From the NCBI GenBank assembly GCA_019925105.1, contig JAHGAU010000002.1, positions 620,001 to 684,000 of the forward strand: a stretch of DNA of 64,000 nucleotides, read 5' to 3'. This DNA is from Niebla homalea. Its lineage: Eukaryota; Ascomycota; Lecanoromycetes; Lecanorales; Ramalinaceae. This document shows positions 12,601 through 23,226 of the stretch, one piece after another. A program made the position numbers and the translations under genes. Under the pieces are notes generated by a model. It was not told where the DNA came from, searched no databases, and was given only the letters and a program-made list of their open reading frames with translations. The stretch's first letter is position 1; the number at the start of each line of letters is the position of its first letter.

Positions 12601-13017
12601 TCCACATCTATGAAGGCCGTGTTTTGGCACAAGTTTCTCGCTTTTGCAAGCCATTGAAATGGTAAGGGATCGCTGCAATGAGTTGAGGATGGTCCTTGAT
12701 GGAAGATGGCCAGCCAAGGGGTGTCGTACTCACTAGCCGCATCCTAGGTTCAGTACGATTTTCCTCCTATCAGAGGGCTCCTTGAGGAATTGCTGAACCA
12801 CATGGTCTATTGCATGCATACGCAGCCAGTAGCCTCGATTGATCAAGGGAGATCTTCGTTGGGGCTTTTTCACGAAATAGCGAAAGAAATGTGGCTCTGG
12901 GTGATAGAGGCGCTCAACGCTTCTCTTTGAGACGATTGAACTGTTGTTGGTGCCAATGATTGATTCATCCTGTTTAGCCTTGGCTGTAGACGTAATCGAG
13001 GCATTATTTGACACCAT
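9667..13017 (-). CDS. PPM2: tRNA wybutosine-synthesising protein 4 (LCM methyltransferase + Kelch + JmjC)
   Basis: Exons 12734-13017, 12308-12672, 10180-12248 and 9667-10137 (introns 61, 59 and 42 nt) give 1062 residues, matching full-length fungal TYW4. Residues ~1-330 are a leucine-carboxyl-methyltransferase-type domain with the SAM motif NLGCGYDPLPFQ at ~90. The middle holds Kelch-type repeats with diglycine motifs such as LAGGRAS, VMGGKTS, LFGGLTE and VGGIGNY. The C-terminus is a JmjC/cupin domain with the iron triad H904-x-D906 (HYD) and H981 (WLHTAAP). TYW4 methylates and methoxycarbonylates yW intermediates at G37 of tRNA-Phe. The JmjC part resembles the TYW5 hydroxylase fold. Yeast Ppm2 lacks JmjC; filamentous fungi have it. 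The gene is divergent from ATG18 (341 bp). Confidence 0.93.
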
Positions 13018-13358
13018 GTTGGCTATATCCAAGCATGGTGCACGGAGAGAGTGAAATTGAAGTGCCGTGGCTAAGGTCGGTTGGTTTGGGCCAGCCTGCC
13101 AGTTCAAAGTACTTAGGGTTACTGCCGCCCGGAAGCTCGCTTGGGAGGCTCATGTGTTCCAGCTGCATGGGGCCTGAAACGGATCCCGAGGTATCCCATG
13201 ACGGAACGTCATTCTGCTCTCTTTCACTCCCCAGTCCCCACACAAAGTTGGCGCTTCTTCAACCGCTGCCTGCCGCAGTCGAGGTAGAAGTAGCCTTCCA
13301 TAACAGTTGCATCCTGGAGTGCCTTTCAGTCCCTCGAGATCCAGTCCGAATTGCAAAG
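13018..13358. promoter_or_regulatory. Shared divergent promoter region TYW4/ATG18
   Basis: These 341 bp lie between two divergent start codons, so the region must carry both promoters. No specific element is recognised. Confidence 0.5.
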
Positions 13359-15044
13359 ATGTCTATGAACTTCGTCACCTTCAACCAGGACTTCAGCCAT
13401 CTGGCTGTTGGTAAGTGCCCCTCGCCCCTCGCCCCTCGCCCCTCTTGACATTGCGCGACAAGAGACTGATCACTATCATTCTTGTGACACAGGTACCTCG
13501 AGAGGCTTCAAGATTTACACGACCGACCCTTTCACCAAATGCTTTGAATCCAAAGAGGGCGATATCACCTTGCTTGAGATGCTCTTCTCCACATCGTTGG
13601 TCGCCCTCATACTTTCACCGCGAAGGCTGCAGATCACCAATACCAAAGTACGTCGATTCGACTAGGCTTTATATATCCCGTGATAGGTGTATAAAGTCTA
13701 GGAGATGAGTACCTTATATGTTGTCTCAGCTTTGCTTTGCTCGCCGCAGGAAGTCTCCTACTGAGTGCTGACCATCTTGCCCTTTCCCTTCAGAAACAAT
13801 CAACCATATGCGAGCTTACATTTCCCACCACTGTACTGGCAGTGCGCATGAACCGGAAGAGGTTGGTTGTGATATTAGAGGATCAAATATACCTATATGA
13901 TATCAGTAATATGAAGTTGCTGTACACCATTGAAACTTCGCCGAACCCCAATGGTGATGTGCCCAACCATTCCTTTGATCTTGAAAGGGCGCTGACAAGA
14001 ATCACAGCCATCTGTGCCCTGTCCCCGTCCTCTGAAAACTGCTACCTCGCCTACCCGCTCCCTCAAAAAGCCGCGCCCTCCTCCTTCGCCCCACCCTCAC
14101 ACGCTCCTCCCGGAAGCACACACATAGCCCCCACAAGTGGCGACGTCCTGATTTTCGACACCATAAAAAAGGAGGCCATCAACGTGGTGGAAGCGCACCG
14201 CTCCCCACTCTCCTGCATCACCATCAACGACGCCGGCACCCTCCTCGCGACCGCCTCGGACAAGGGCACCATCATCCGCGTCTTCTCCGTCCCCGAAGCC
14301 CGCAAGCTCTACCAATTCAGGCGGGGCTCGATGCCCAGCCGGATCTACAGCATGTCCTTCAACGCCACTTCAACCTTACTCTGCCTCTCCTCCGCCACCG
14401 ACACCGTGCACGTCTTCAAGCTCACCACACCGAGATCCTCGAGATCAACCTCCTCCAACCCCAACCCCAACAACAACAACAACAGCGACGACCGTTCCAC
14501 ATCGCCCCCCGTACAAAGAGACCGCAGCATCAGCCCCGGCGAATCCGACTCCCAACTCGATCTCACCCGCTCCCTCTCCCAGACCTCGGACCTCAAGTCG
14601 AGAAAGCCCAATGGCACGCTGATGGGGATGATACGGCGGACCTCCCAGAACGTGGGCACCAGCGTCGCCGCTTCCGTGGGCGCCTACCTCCCCAACGCGG
14701 TCTCCGAGATGTGGGAACCCGCACGGGATTTCGCGTGGTTGAAGATCCCCAAGGGCGGGGCGTCGAGCTTGAACGGTAGTGGTGGTGGTGTTGGTATTGG
14801 TGGAGGAGGAGGAGGAGGAGGAGGGGTCCTGGGGAATCTGTCGACGACGCAGCCGCTGAGGAGTGTGGTGGCGATGAGCAGTAACAGCCCGCAGGTCATG
14901 GTCGTGACGAACGAGGGGCATTTCTACGTGTTCGGCATCGACCTGGAGAAGGGCGGGGAGGGCACGCTGGTCAAAGTGTATGAGATTGGGGGGGAGAGTG
15001 AGAGGTTGGGGGCGAGTGTGGTGGGGAGTAAGGCGTATGAATAG
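13359..15044 (+). CDS. ATG18: Autophagy protein Atg18 (PROPPIN, PI3P-binding beta-propeller)
   Basis: Exons 13359-13410, 13493-13647 and 13794-15044 give 485 residues. The introns are 82 and 146 nt; the first contains four perfect copies of GCCCCTC at 13417-13444. The N-terminus [23 protein letters not shown] (read as [15 protein letters not shown] then GTSRGFKI), [14 protein letters not shown] and [17 protein letters not shown] are diagnostic. The FRRG phosphoinositide-binding motif lies at residues 244-247 ([11 protein letters not shown]). WD-like repeats form a seven-bladed propeller. The loop after blade 6 is long and Ser/Asn-rich, and a run of nine glycines follows near residue 360. Atg18 binds PI3P/PI(3,5)P2, recruits Atg2 to the phagophore and controls vacuole size. 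The second intron is unusually long for this gene but gives the exact conserved junction. Confidence 0.95.
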
Positions 15045-15477
15045 TGGGCGGTCCTCCAATCCAAAGAATACTTTTGTATAATATGACGTGTTCGTGTTGT
15101 GGGAAGCGAACTGGTTGTAATCTTGGGGGCATGTTTCCAGCGAGTGATCAGGCTCAAGCTGCCATTCCTACTCAATCATATTGGACAGCGCGAGAAGACC
15201 GAATTTTTGATCACGGGTTGGATGGTCGATGCAATTGTTTTGGGTAATTGATGCTGGCTATGCGATGCTTGCTTGCTTGCTTGCTTGACTTTTCATGAAC
15301 CCAGGAGCTTCAGCTCGACCGGGGGTATCTTCCCTTCTAAACGCCAAAAGACAGCGCGAAACGCAATGCAAATACACTCTCCAAGACCACTTTTGACCTC
15401 CTCTTCCCCCCGCCCACTTGATCTTGCTCCATCATTTCCCTTCGTCTCCGTCTTCTTCTTCTTCATATTCGCCCATC
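15045..15477. repeat. Convergent intergenic region with (GCTT)5
   Basis: This is the 3' flank of ATG18 and ULP1. A GCTT microsatellite of five copies lies at 15267-15286. Nothing else is seen. Confidence 0.7.
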
Positions 15478-17088
15478 TCAAAACGTAATCTTCGGCTCAA
15501 ACCCCCCCGTAAACCCCCCCGATAGTATCTCCGCCACCATCCTCCGTCTCTGCAACGGCATATCCGCCGCGCTCACCGCATTAGGATCCACGCCCAGCAC
15601 GATCATCTTCGCCGTCGTCACCGTGAACACCCCACAATCACTCATGTTGTTCTGGCTGGGCCCCCCACCCCGACCTTCTCTCCCGGGCTCCTCCACGACG
15701 GTCCACTCGTCGGGTCTCCATTTGCTGCCCAACTCCCCTACCAGCCACTCCTTGACCTTCCCGGTGACCTGACCGCTCGATCCGTGGAACGAGTCGAAAT
15801 ACTCGATTGTGCGTCGGGTCGGTGAGACGACGCAGAGGGTCCAGTGGTTGCCCCCCTTGTTGACGGGGATGAAGACGTGTTCCACGTCCAGCAGACTGGC
15901 ACCGCCGATCTTGGCCTTCTTGGCCCATCGCTTCACGGAGGCGTAACCGCCCTTGGCGAGGTTGGTGAAGAAGAAGGCATTAAAGGCGTGCAGCTTGGGC
16001 GTTTGCGCCTGCGGTGGCGGCTGCTGCTGCTGCTGCTGCTGCTGCTGACTTGATCTCGTCTGTTGAGCTGAGCTCCCGTACGCGACCACCATTTCGAGGT
16101 AGGCGGCGATGATCTCGTCGTTGAGCCAGCCCGACCTGTCGTCCTCCGTTCCCAGCTGGGGGAGGACTTTGCCGATGTCGCGGCGGGTGATGCGTTGACC
16201 GGATGGTGTCTTGGCGACTTGGTTGGTCGGCCTCTTCGCGAGGGCTTCGATGATGGATTGCTCGGCGGATTCGGAGAGTGGGGGGAAGACTGGGGATGTT
16301 GGAAAGCGTCGCGCGCCGGATTTGAGCAACTGGGCCTCCTGTTCGGCTCGCCATCGCGCTTCGATCTCGGCTTTGAGTCGCGCTTCTTCGGCTTGCTTCT
16401 CGGCTTGCCTCTCGGCTTCCTCTACGGCTTTGCGTTGTGCGTTCTCTGCTTCGATCTGGCGTCGCTTTTCGCGCCGCCGGTTGGATAGCTCGAGTTTTGG
16501 CTGCGCCGAGATGTTGAGGTTCGAGACCGCGCTCCGGAGTTCCTCGGATCCTGAATTGGATCTGTTACGGGGTTGAGGTGGAGCTGGTTGGCTTGCAACG
16601 TCTGGACCTAGTGGATTTCTCGTTGGTTTCGTTGCTGAATTAGCCAATTTGGCAGTCGGAGAGTGGTGGTGTGGAGCACTGGAGATGGCGATGATGGCTG
16701 GGTCAATGTGTGCCAAGATAGAGCGTGATAGAGGCAGTGGCTTGGACCGCACGATAGACTTGCGCAGGGCCAGCCCGCGGTACGACCTAGGTCGGCGCTT
16801 GGATTGGAAATGCTTGCTTATTGAAGCATTGATCTGGTTCAGGTCCATGAGGAGCAGCTCATGGCTACTCCGGGCGTCGGCTGGGCAGAATTGCGGTAGG
16901 ATCAATGGATCTATGAGATCCAAATCCATAGAATGGTCGTTAATATCAAGATCCATTGGATCTTGTGCTGGAATGAGTTGAAACATGGTGTGGACACGGT
17001 TGGCAATGAATTGGGTAAGTCTACGAACGGTCAGAAGCAGGCGATCGTAGAGTTGAGAGAAGAGGGGGAAAGGCAGAGGGAAATGCAT
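15478..17088 (-). CDS. ULP1: Ulp1-type SUMO protease (peptidase C48)
   Basis: A single exon of 536 residues. The C-terminal ~200 residues form a C48 domain with all catalytic residues visible: His415 (GNHWTLC), Asp432 (EYFDSF), the oxyanion Gln479 (PSQNN) and Cys485 (SDCGVF). Just upstream lies WLNDEIIAAYLEMV, the substrate-binding start of the domain. The middle has a strongly charged coiled coil (~200-255, EEAERQAEKQAEEARLKAE split over heptads). A polyglutamine run of about ten, encoded by CAG repeats near 16022-16050, lies inside the catalytic domain between the N-lobe and HAFNAFFFTNL. Ulp1 matures SUMO and removes it from targets at the nuclear pore. The first ATG is used; a later start at residue 35 is possible. 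Ulp1 and Ulp2 cannot be separated with certainty, but the short C-terminus favours Ulp1. Confidence 0.9.
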   Translation of the reverse strand: MHFPLPFPLFSQLYDRLLLTVRRLTQFIANRVHTMFQLIPAQDPMDLDINDHSMDLDLIDPLILPQFCPADARSSHELLLMDLNQINASISKHFQSKRRPRSYRGLALRKSIVRSKPLPLSRSILAHIDPAIIAISSAPHHHSPTAKLANSATKPTRNPLGPDVASQPAPPQPRNRSNSGSEELRSAVSNLNISAQPKLELSNRRREKRRQIEAENAQRKAVEEAERQAEKQAEEARLKAEIEARWRAEQEAQLLKSGARRFPTSPVFPPLSESAEQSIIEALAKRPTNQVAKTPSGQRITRRDIGKVLPQLGTEDDRSGWLNDEIIAAYLEMVVAYGSSAQQTRSSQQQQQQQQQPPPQAQTPKLHAFNAFFFTNLAKGGYASVKRWAKKAKIGGASLLDVEHVFIPVNKGGNHWTLCVVSPTRRTIEYFDSFHGSSGQVTGKVKEWLVGELGSKWRPDEWTVVEEPGREGRGGGPSQNNMSDCGVFTVTTAKMIVLGVDPNAVSAADMPLQRRRMVAEILSGGFTGGFEPKITF

Positions 17089-17549
17089 GATATATGAAGT
17101 GGCTATTCACTATTGTGCACAAACAGAGGCTTGAAGTATTGAGAAAGCTAGTAACATTTGAGCCGCGATGTATATAAAGCTAATGCACGTCAAACCTTAG
17201 TTCATCGGTAGCGGCCACCATGTGGTCGGGTCCAACTCTAATTTACCGGTTACCCCACCTTGCTCCCCACTACTAGATTCCACATCAGCAACGGTTCAAC
17301 AACGTCAGCAATTACTGCTGGCTTTCAAACCAACGCATTCACTGAATCGCAATCATTCATCAAAAGAATATACTTTCACATCGAAAAGTCAAATGTGACG
17401 CGCTCTACGCTTTCCAAAGGAACAATTACGCTCGGTAAAAAAACGGTTGTAACATTGTTCATGTATTACTTTCATTCGTCTCCACCTATTCCAACGCCTT
17501 GCTAACGCTCCTGAATACTGTCATCATCCGTTTCGATCCGTATTTGAGT
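17089..17549. other. Intergenic, ULP1 upstream / GH72 downstream
   Basis: Nothing recognisable. It contains the ULP1 promoter and the 3' UTR of the glucanosyltransferase. Confidence 0.5.
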
Positions 17550-19091
17550 TTACAGATTGAAGATGCAAGAAAAAAGCATGCCTGCCACCAAATATGCCGT
17601 GGCAACCAAAGGCGCCGCCTCGCTCTTCTTGGTAGTTGAAGGCTGCGATCCACTTGACGTCGTAGTCCCCGAAGTGCTCCCCCCATTTGGTGTATTTGAT
17701 TGATCATCTGCAAGCGGCTTGATCGCCAGACCCTTCAATTGACCTCCGTTACTCCCATACACAGGCAAGGCTACCTGCGTTTGGGTGACCTGGACCAGCT
17801 TCCCGTTCATCGGATTCTTGATGCCATTGTTGATCAGATCCTCTCCACCAGAAGGTACATTAGGGATCTCGAAGCTGTTGTTGAACGAGTTCGATTGAAT
17901 CAATGATTTATTACAGGATGGCGGTTGTATCATGGTTCCGGAGGAGTTGCCGCTTTCGAGCGCCTTGATATCAAGCTTGTTGTACTGGGACTGAAGATTG
18001 TCGTAGTCCACCCGAATTTGAGCAGTTCCATTGTCATACAGCCATACCAGGCCATAGTTGTTGGAACTTTCTTCGTAATACTCGTAGACCAGACCCCCGC
18101 TCATCACACTGGTCATGTTCCCATATAGGACCGGCACCTCGTCGAACACGCGTGGTTCAACCTTGTTACAGCCATACTCACTGAAGAAGATGGGAATGGA
18201 GGTGTTGCCAAACTCGTCAATCAGTTGATCATAGCTGCTTGCCGCGTAATTTGCTGTCTCGCTAGTTGGACCGCACCAGGAATATGAGTTGAGCCCGAAG
18301 AATGCGATCCTCGATGGATCCGTCTTCCCATCAATGTCACAAGAGAGATAGGCCCAGGAGTCGGTCAATATCTCCTTGACGTCAGCCGCCGAGTATCCTA
18401 CAGGTATGAGTCTGGGAGAGTGCTTCGCTACGTAATTGGTCAGGTCGCGTGTGACAGCTCGGATATACGGTGGGACTGGTCCTCCATCACCCACTGCGAT
18501 TTTGTAAGCGATTGACAGAGAATTCCTTCGGACAGGCAGGCTCTCACCATCGTTCATCACTTCGTTTCCGGAGAAGAACCCCAGCAGGTTTGGATAATTG
18601 TGGAAAGCCTCAACAACGGAGAAGATGTGGTTGAGATAAGTGGAACTGTAGCTGCCGTCAAGGTCGCCAGGATTGAGACTTTCGTTGGGTAGAGGAGAGT
18701 TGACATCCAGTAGCATGTAAATTCCGACGGCATTGAAGATAGACACGCAATCATCATGATTGAGAGTTGGATCTAGATTGTACACACGGATTGTATTGAC
18801 TCCCAACGATTGCATCAGAGCAGCATCACGCAAGCACAGGGTGCCATTGCTCAGAGGATCACTCCCCATCCCAAATGCGTCTGAGCCCCCGGGCTGGTAT
18901 GCGACCCCAATGATCTGGAAACGATTGCTGGTGACGTTGTTGACGAAATCGGCACCTTGTACCTTGACATTCTGAACGGCGGACACGAGAGTAGTGCAAG
19001 CAAAGGTTGCGACGGATGTGGCGATTAACCGCTGGAAACACTGTGTCAGCAACTACTTGGTGAAAGTTCATAGACATACTACATTGAACAT
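17550..19091 (-). CDS. GPI-anchored 1,3-beta-glucanosyltransferase (GH72, Gel/Gas family)
   Basis: A 12-nt first exon (19080-19091, coding MFNV) is joined to 17550-19031 by a 48-nt intron with donor gtatgt and branch ctgac. The nearer AG at 19041 is too close to the branch point. Both acceptors keep the frame and differ by three residues. The protein of ~497 residues starts with a signal peptide (RLIATSVATFACTTLVSA). GH72 hallmarks follow: FQIIGVAYQPGG, NTIRVYNLDP, the acid/base Glu in FSGNEV and the nucleophile Glu in IPIFFSEYGC. There is no cysteine-rich CBM43 module. The C-terminus is Ser/Thr-rich and then hydrophobic (APLVATAYLVAGMLFSCIFNL, split AAPLVATAYLV-AGMLFSCIF), typical of a GPI signal. 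It elongates cell-wall beta-1,3-glucan at the plasma membrane. Confidence 0.92.
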
Positions 19092-19656
19092 CGTGTTGAC
19101 CGTCAAGATGACCACTATTGGACTCAATCGATGATGTCAACAGCTAGTCTAAAGATTGAAACCCGCGACACTATTGCATGCCGGGAAGTGAGATGCGGAT
19201 AAGCGAGTGTGAGCGGCGAATGGCCAGCGATATTAGAATTGATCACTGGGAATCGAAGAGAATGTAGAGAAAAGAAAACTTGATGTGGGCAAATGCTGGG
19301 AGTTCAACTCGTATCATTTGCAGTGGGGTGGCGCTTGCCGCGCGTGCGGTTTCATGTTGCTACTTTTCAATTACGGAGAAGAGGAGTCTCCCAATAATTC
19401 AATCTCACTGCCTTGACCATTGTCATTGACTTATCCTAGAAAGTCTATACTTTCTATCGGATGCTAAGGTCTGTGGCATGCTATACCCGGTTCTCACCCT
19501 CTTCACCGTGTGAATATATGTACATTCTGCTAATACACTTGAAGGAGATGGCAACTGTAATGCCTCGATCTGGTGAGCGGAAAGATATGAGGAGAAGTCC
19601 GACCGAAGTTCGAGCATAGGTGTGAGCGGAGGAAGTGGAAAGTAGCTGTTGACGGT
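19092..19656. other. Intergenic, GH72 promoter / TOM20 3' flank
   Basis: No gene or obvious repeat. Only short open frames without family resemblance. Confidence 0.5.
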
Positions 19657-20313
19657 TCAAGGCTCGCCGTCGCCGCCATCCGATCCTCCAGGCGACATGC
19701 TGATATGGATGTCTGGATCCAGAGCAATCATCTCTGCGAGGACGTCGATAACGGGCTTGGGAACAGTCTTGTCGTAGATACCGATCAGGTCTTTAGGTGA
19801 CGGGTAGACCTTCAGCGCCCTGTAGAAGGATATTGCTGCTTCGATCCTCTTCGATTCTAGTGGAATGTGTGAGCTTGCTGCTATGACAAGAGGTTTGGAT
19901 TAACGAACCATCTGGACACAATGTCTCTCCCCGCGAAACTTCTTGCATGAAATATGCCTCCTTTTCCTCAATCCCCGTGGGGAATCCTTGCTCTCTCGCC
20001 TCATCCACAGCATCTTTTATCGCCTGCCTTTGCCGGGCGCCATGTGCCTCAGCTTCTACTTTTGCAGCACGCGCTGTTCGTTTTGATTCCCGCTTGAGTG
20101 CCTTCCGAAAGTCTGGGTCCGTTTGTCGCTTGTGATCAAAGTAAATTGCGTATGCTGGACGAAGCGCATTCGCGTGTAAGCCCCATTTGATCTGGGTCAA
20201 GAGCCCCGTTACTTGGTAAGGCAAAAATGCTTACCCAAAAGCCCGGTACATAGGATTCCAGCAGCTCCAACTATGATTGTTGATGTCGTGATTGCGGAGG
20301 AGGGAGTAGACAT
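19657..20313 (-). CDS. TOM20: Mitochondrial import receptor subunit Tom20
   Basis: Exons 20235-20313, 19909-20154 and 19657-19856 (introns 80 and 52 nt) give 174 residues. Exon 1 encodes the N-terminal membrane anchor ([23 protein letters not shown] across the junction, here [13 protein letters not shown] then TGLLAYAIYF). It is followed by the basic segment [18 protein letters not shown] and a charged linker. The TPR-like receptor core reads [15 protein letters not shown], then [19 protein letters not shown] and [21 protein letters not shown]. The C-terminus is glycine/acid-rich. Tom20 recognises amphipathic presequences at the outer mitochondrial membrane. The second intron uses a weak donor, gttcgt; the exon-3 start reads [11 protein letters not shown], so the first few residues there are less certain. 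Confidence 0.93.
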
Positions 20314-20920
20314 GGTGTACTAGATCGAAAGGTCAGAGGCGGAGATGTCCAGTGTGTTTGTATACTGAATTGTTGCTTTGAATCATGCACTCGACAAAGT
20401 CAATGGGCAATGCAAGGTCATAGAATGTAGCAAGCTTATGAACAAGTAAGTTGAAGTCGATCTAACACATCTTGGACTGCATTTCTTATGCTGAAAAGAC
20501 AAAAATATTTAGGGTTGGCATTAGCCCCATGCCTGCCTCGGGCAGGTGCTTCGTTAGTAGCAAAATACATTTGCAACCCAACATAGGCGTGGGAAAACCC
20601 CGCCGAAATCCTACTTTCTCTACATCACCCGTAAGCATATCAACGAGAAGATATCTGGTTATACACTTATCGAAATTGACTCGATCTATAGGATTTAATG
20701 TTAAGATCTTTGCTTTAAACAGGATATTGGCTGTAATTACAGGAGTCGAAATTTCCCCACGTTGCAATTTACTTTGCTCCTACTGTACCGAGTGTGCGGC
20801 CGCTGTCCGCAATGCCCGAAAATTGTGTAGATTATATTAATAAATAAGCACCTACCAACACTGAAGGTGTACGTTCAGACCCACAATCTTACCCTCCTGA
20901 CGAATACTAACTTCCATTTC
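20314..20920. other. Intergenic, AT-rich, TOM20 upstream
   Basis: TOM20 promoter plus AT-rich DNA. No supportable gene; a 122-codon frame at 20472-20840 shows no family features. Confidence 0.5.
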
Positions 20921-21008
20921 TAGTGTGTAGTGTAGTGGTGATCACTCCGGATTTTGATGCATCTGATCAAGGTCTTCCGGCGACCCCGGTTCGAACCCGG
21001 GCATGACC
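20921..21008 (+). tRNA. tRNA-Gln(UUG)-like locus with intron; 5' acceptor strand degenerate, probably a pseudogene
   Basis: The D arm/A box TAGTGTAGTGGTGATCAC starts at 20928. The anticodon stem CCGGA pairs with TCCGG around a TTTTGA loop (anticodon TTG), which is interrupted after position 37 by a 17-nt intron (TGCATCTGATCAAGGTC). The T arm CCCGG-TTCGAAC-CCGGG includes the B box. The 3' acceptor strand CATGACC is followed by a T-run (21009-21014), a Pol III terminator. The expected 5' strand GGTCATG is absent: the seven bases in its place (TAGTGTG) pair with only the inner positions. Internal promoters and terminator look intact, so transcription is plausible, but end processing and charging should fail. 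It could instead be a relic or a slippage product, since the TAGTGTG bases resemble the adjacent D arm. Confidence 0.55.
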
Positions 21009-21531
21009 TTTTTTGATTCCTAACGATTTTTGCCAGAGAGTTGATCAATAGTCTAGCTATGAAGATATCTTGAAGATGAGTGTGCGTGCCAAGACCTCAC
21101 TGGAGCTAGTCCTGATTGGGAAGGTAGGCCGAGGCTTGATGCATTGGCTTGGATTGGCCACTAAACCATCAGATGTATCTGTGCAGGTGTGTTCATGTGT
21201 ATTCCGATGACTTGAGAACCAGCCTGAAATCTCGTGGTCCGAAAATTTGTAGGCTCAGAGCAATGAATCGTCACACGTTGAAGCATTAGTACTTAGACAC
21301 TGGTCAACGGGATGTAGCATTGCACCTGAAGGGCAGGGCGCTCAAATGGGAAATATATGGCTAATGTCTATCTCGGCCTAGGATAGCCATTTACCAGAGG
21401 CCAGCTTTCCACATCGAGAGAGCATTATGTTACTCAACTACCTACAGAGCACAGATCTGCCCTCGACGTATTGTCTCCAATGAAATTCTTTTTGACATAT
21501 TGCTCGGTCGGGATGTGGTGACGTACGAAGC
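21009..21531. other. Intergenic
   Basis: A T-run terminator after the tRNA-like locus, then nothing recognisable up to the stop codon of the secreted protein gene. Confidence 0.5.
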
Positions 21532-22404
21532 TCAACGTACTTTCAAGGCTGCTCGCCGCCTCTTTGCAATGTCCACAGTACTGCGGTTTGAGCTCGGCGT
21601 GGAGCCTCCCGAGTCGACATCCGGGAGCGAGCCCTTCTTGATTGTACCACCGGCGAAGGCGGTCCCTTCGCCCCTTTGAATTTCGAAACTTGCCGGACAG
21701 ATGGGAGTATTCCAGCTCAAGAGGTCGAGGAATGCGCGCACTATCTTTTTAAGGTCGTAAAAATTGATTTTTTCAGGTTCGTGTTGGTACGGGAAAAGGC
21801 TGATCGTGGCGCCTAATGTTCCCATGATGTTTTCGGTGATGCTGTGATCTAGGAAGCTTGCTGCAGGGTAGGTGGAGAGCACATCGTCCAATTCGATGAA
21901 GCAGTAGATGACCGCCATGGGAGGCAGTTCATCGGGGGCTCTGAGGGGGGACACTTTGATACGGAGAAGGGAGCCCGGTACGATGATAGTGTCCGGCAGG
22001 CTTGCAGAGACATTTGCGCCAGCGCTCAAGCCGCCGCAGCTGCTCTGTATAGGATTGGTTGCCGGCGAAATGTTGCCAACTTGACCATCACCAATGGGGT
22101 CATTTCTGGTGGTGAGCCATGGTTGAACTCCCTCCGAGGGTAGGGTATGCGTGGTGATCTCTTCACTATCCAGAGGTGGCGAATTGTGCATTTTCGTTGA
22201 TGCTTGCCCAGCAGCTCTCAGGGCAGTAAGGCCATTGCCCGCTTCATGCGCTGACTCTTGACGTCTTGAATCCCTTGCAGACGAAGCACTAACGCCATTG
22301 GAAGCTGGTACTTTATATTCATCGATTAATGGGGACGCAGGTAGTCCAAAAACGAAGAAAGTTGTTACATTGCTGAAGATAAGAAGGATATAGACAATGT
22401 ACAT
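21532..22404 (-). CDS. Predicted secreted protein of unknown function
   Basis: One open frame encodes 290 residues from the ATG at 22402-22404. An in-frame ATG 29 codons upstream would bury the signal, so the shorter form is preferred. The N-terminus MYIVYILLIFSNVTTFFVFG then LPA is a convincing signal peptide or signal anchor. Next comes a Ser/Ala-rich low-complexity region, followed by a globular part with two cysteines and a regular hydrophobic pattern (GSLLRIKVSPL, PPMAVIYCFIELDDVL, FLDHSITENIMGTLG, INFYDLKKIVRAFLDLLSW, ICPASFEIQRGEGTA). The tail is basic (AKRRRAALKVR). I do not recognise a family. Signal peptide, small size and the neighbouring gene-poor DNA fit a lineage-specific secreted protein, but no effector function is claimed. 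Confidence 0.65.
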   Translation of the reverse strand: MYIVYILLIFSNVTTFFVFGLPASPLIDEYKVPASNGVSASSARDSRRQESAHEAGNGLTALRAAGQASTKMHNSPPLDSEEITTHTLPSEGVQPWLTTRNDPIGDGQVGNISPATNPIQSSCGGLSAGANVSASLPDTIIVPGSLLRIKVSPLRAPDELPPMAVIYCFIELDDVLSTYPAASFLDHSITENIMGTLGATISLFPYQHEPEKINFYDLKKIVRAFLDLLSWNTPICPASFEIQRGEGTAFAGGTIKKGSLPDVDSGGSTPSSNRSTVDIAKRRRAALKVR

Positions 22405-23226
22405 GATGCCTTCGTTAGTGTCCTTTGGTTCATGTCTTTTCTGGCAAAGAGGTGCACTAGCCCGCACAAAATATGACCAAGTAATTGGCAAAGTATTTGA
22501 AAATTCTGGAGTGAAGATGCGGACGGATCCTAGGAAAATTGCTCATGCAGAGTCCTTGAGAGGACGCAGTGGCCATGCGGGTAATTTTTGGTCGCATCAA
22601 GGTCTCTTTTCAGATTGAGACAGAATGGGGTCCAAGATAGCGGTTTAGAAGCAGTCCTCAGAGCGCCAACCTTTCATAGAAAATATGATTGATTCGTTCA
22701 TGAAGGAGTCATGGCTTGGGCTCGGTATGCGAGAGCCCAAGGGAGAAGGTGTTGATCGAAATGCGATCCAAAGAGCGGGTTGGCTGTTGTGTCGCGTAAC
22801 TGCCAGGACAATTTAGGAGCCCATGGCGATATGGGAATTCAAATAGTTGATCTGCTGCTCAAGTGAACTTAGCTATACAGCTGGTGGACTGCTCTGCCAG
22901 AGAAGGCAACTTCGACAAAGGGCGCAAAATACATTTCAACGCTACCTGAAGGCTTCCCTGTATCGAGCTGAAAAGATGAACCCTTTCGCCATGCCAGTCC
23001 AGTTCACCGTCCATGGCGCTCGCAAGGCAAACCTCGAAGCTTGTGGTAGCCCATCACACTGCCCGGAAACGCCCACATGGCTTTTAGAAGGATGATCCTG
23101 AACCCCTTTTGCATCCTTACCAGACCCACCCCTGGGTTGCCCTGCCTGGGTATCTATATTGCATATGCTTTTCTCCTGAATGTGCGTTTCCCCCCTTCTT
23201 CGACCATGGCTTGCAAGCTATTCTGT
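22405..23226. other. Intergenic
   Basis: Upstream of the secreted-protein gene and downstream of RAS1. No supportable gene. Confidence 0.5.

Noticed and set aside
13008..13448. Upstream extension of ATG18 by 117 codons in the same frame
   Set aside because: It would overlap the TYW4 start region; homologues begin at MNFVTFNQ, so the downstream ATG is used.
20988..21014. Calling a fully functional tRNA from the good B box and terminator
   Set aside because: The 5' acceptor strand cannot pair over its outer positions, so the locus is described as tRNA-like and probably defective.
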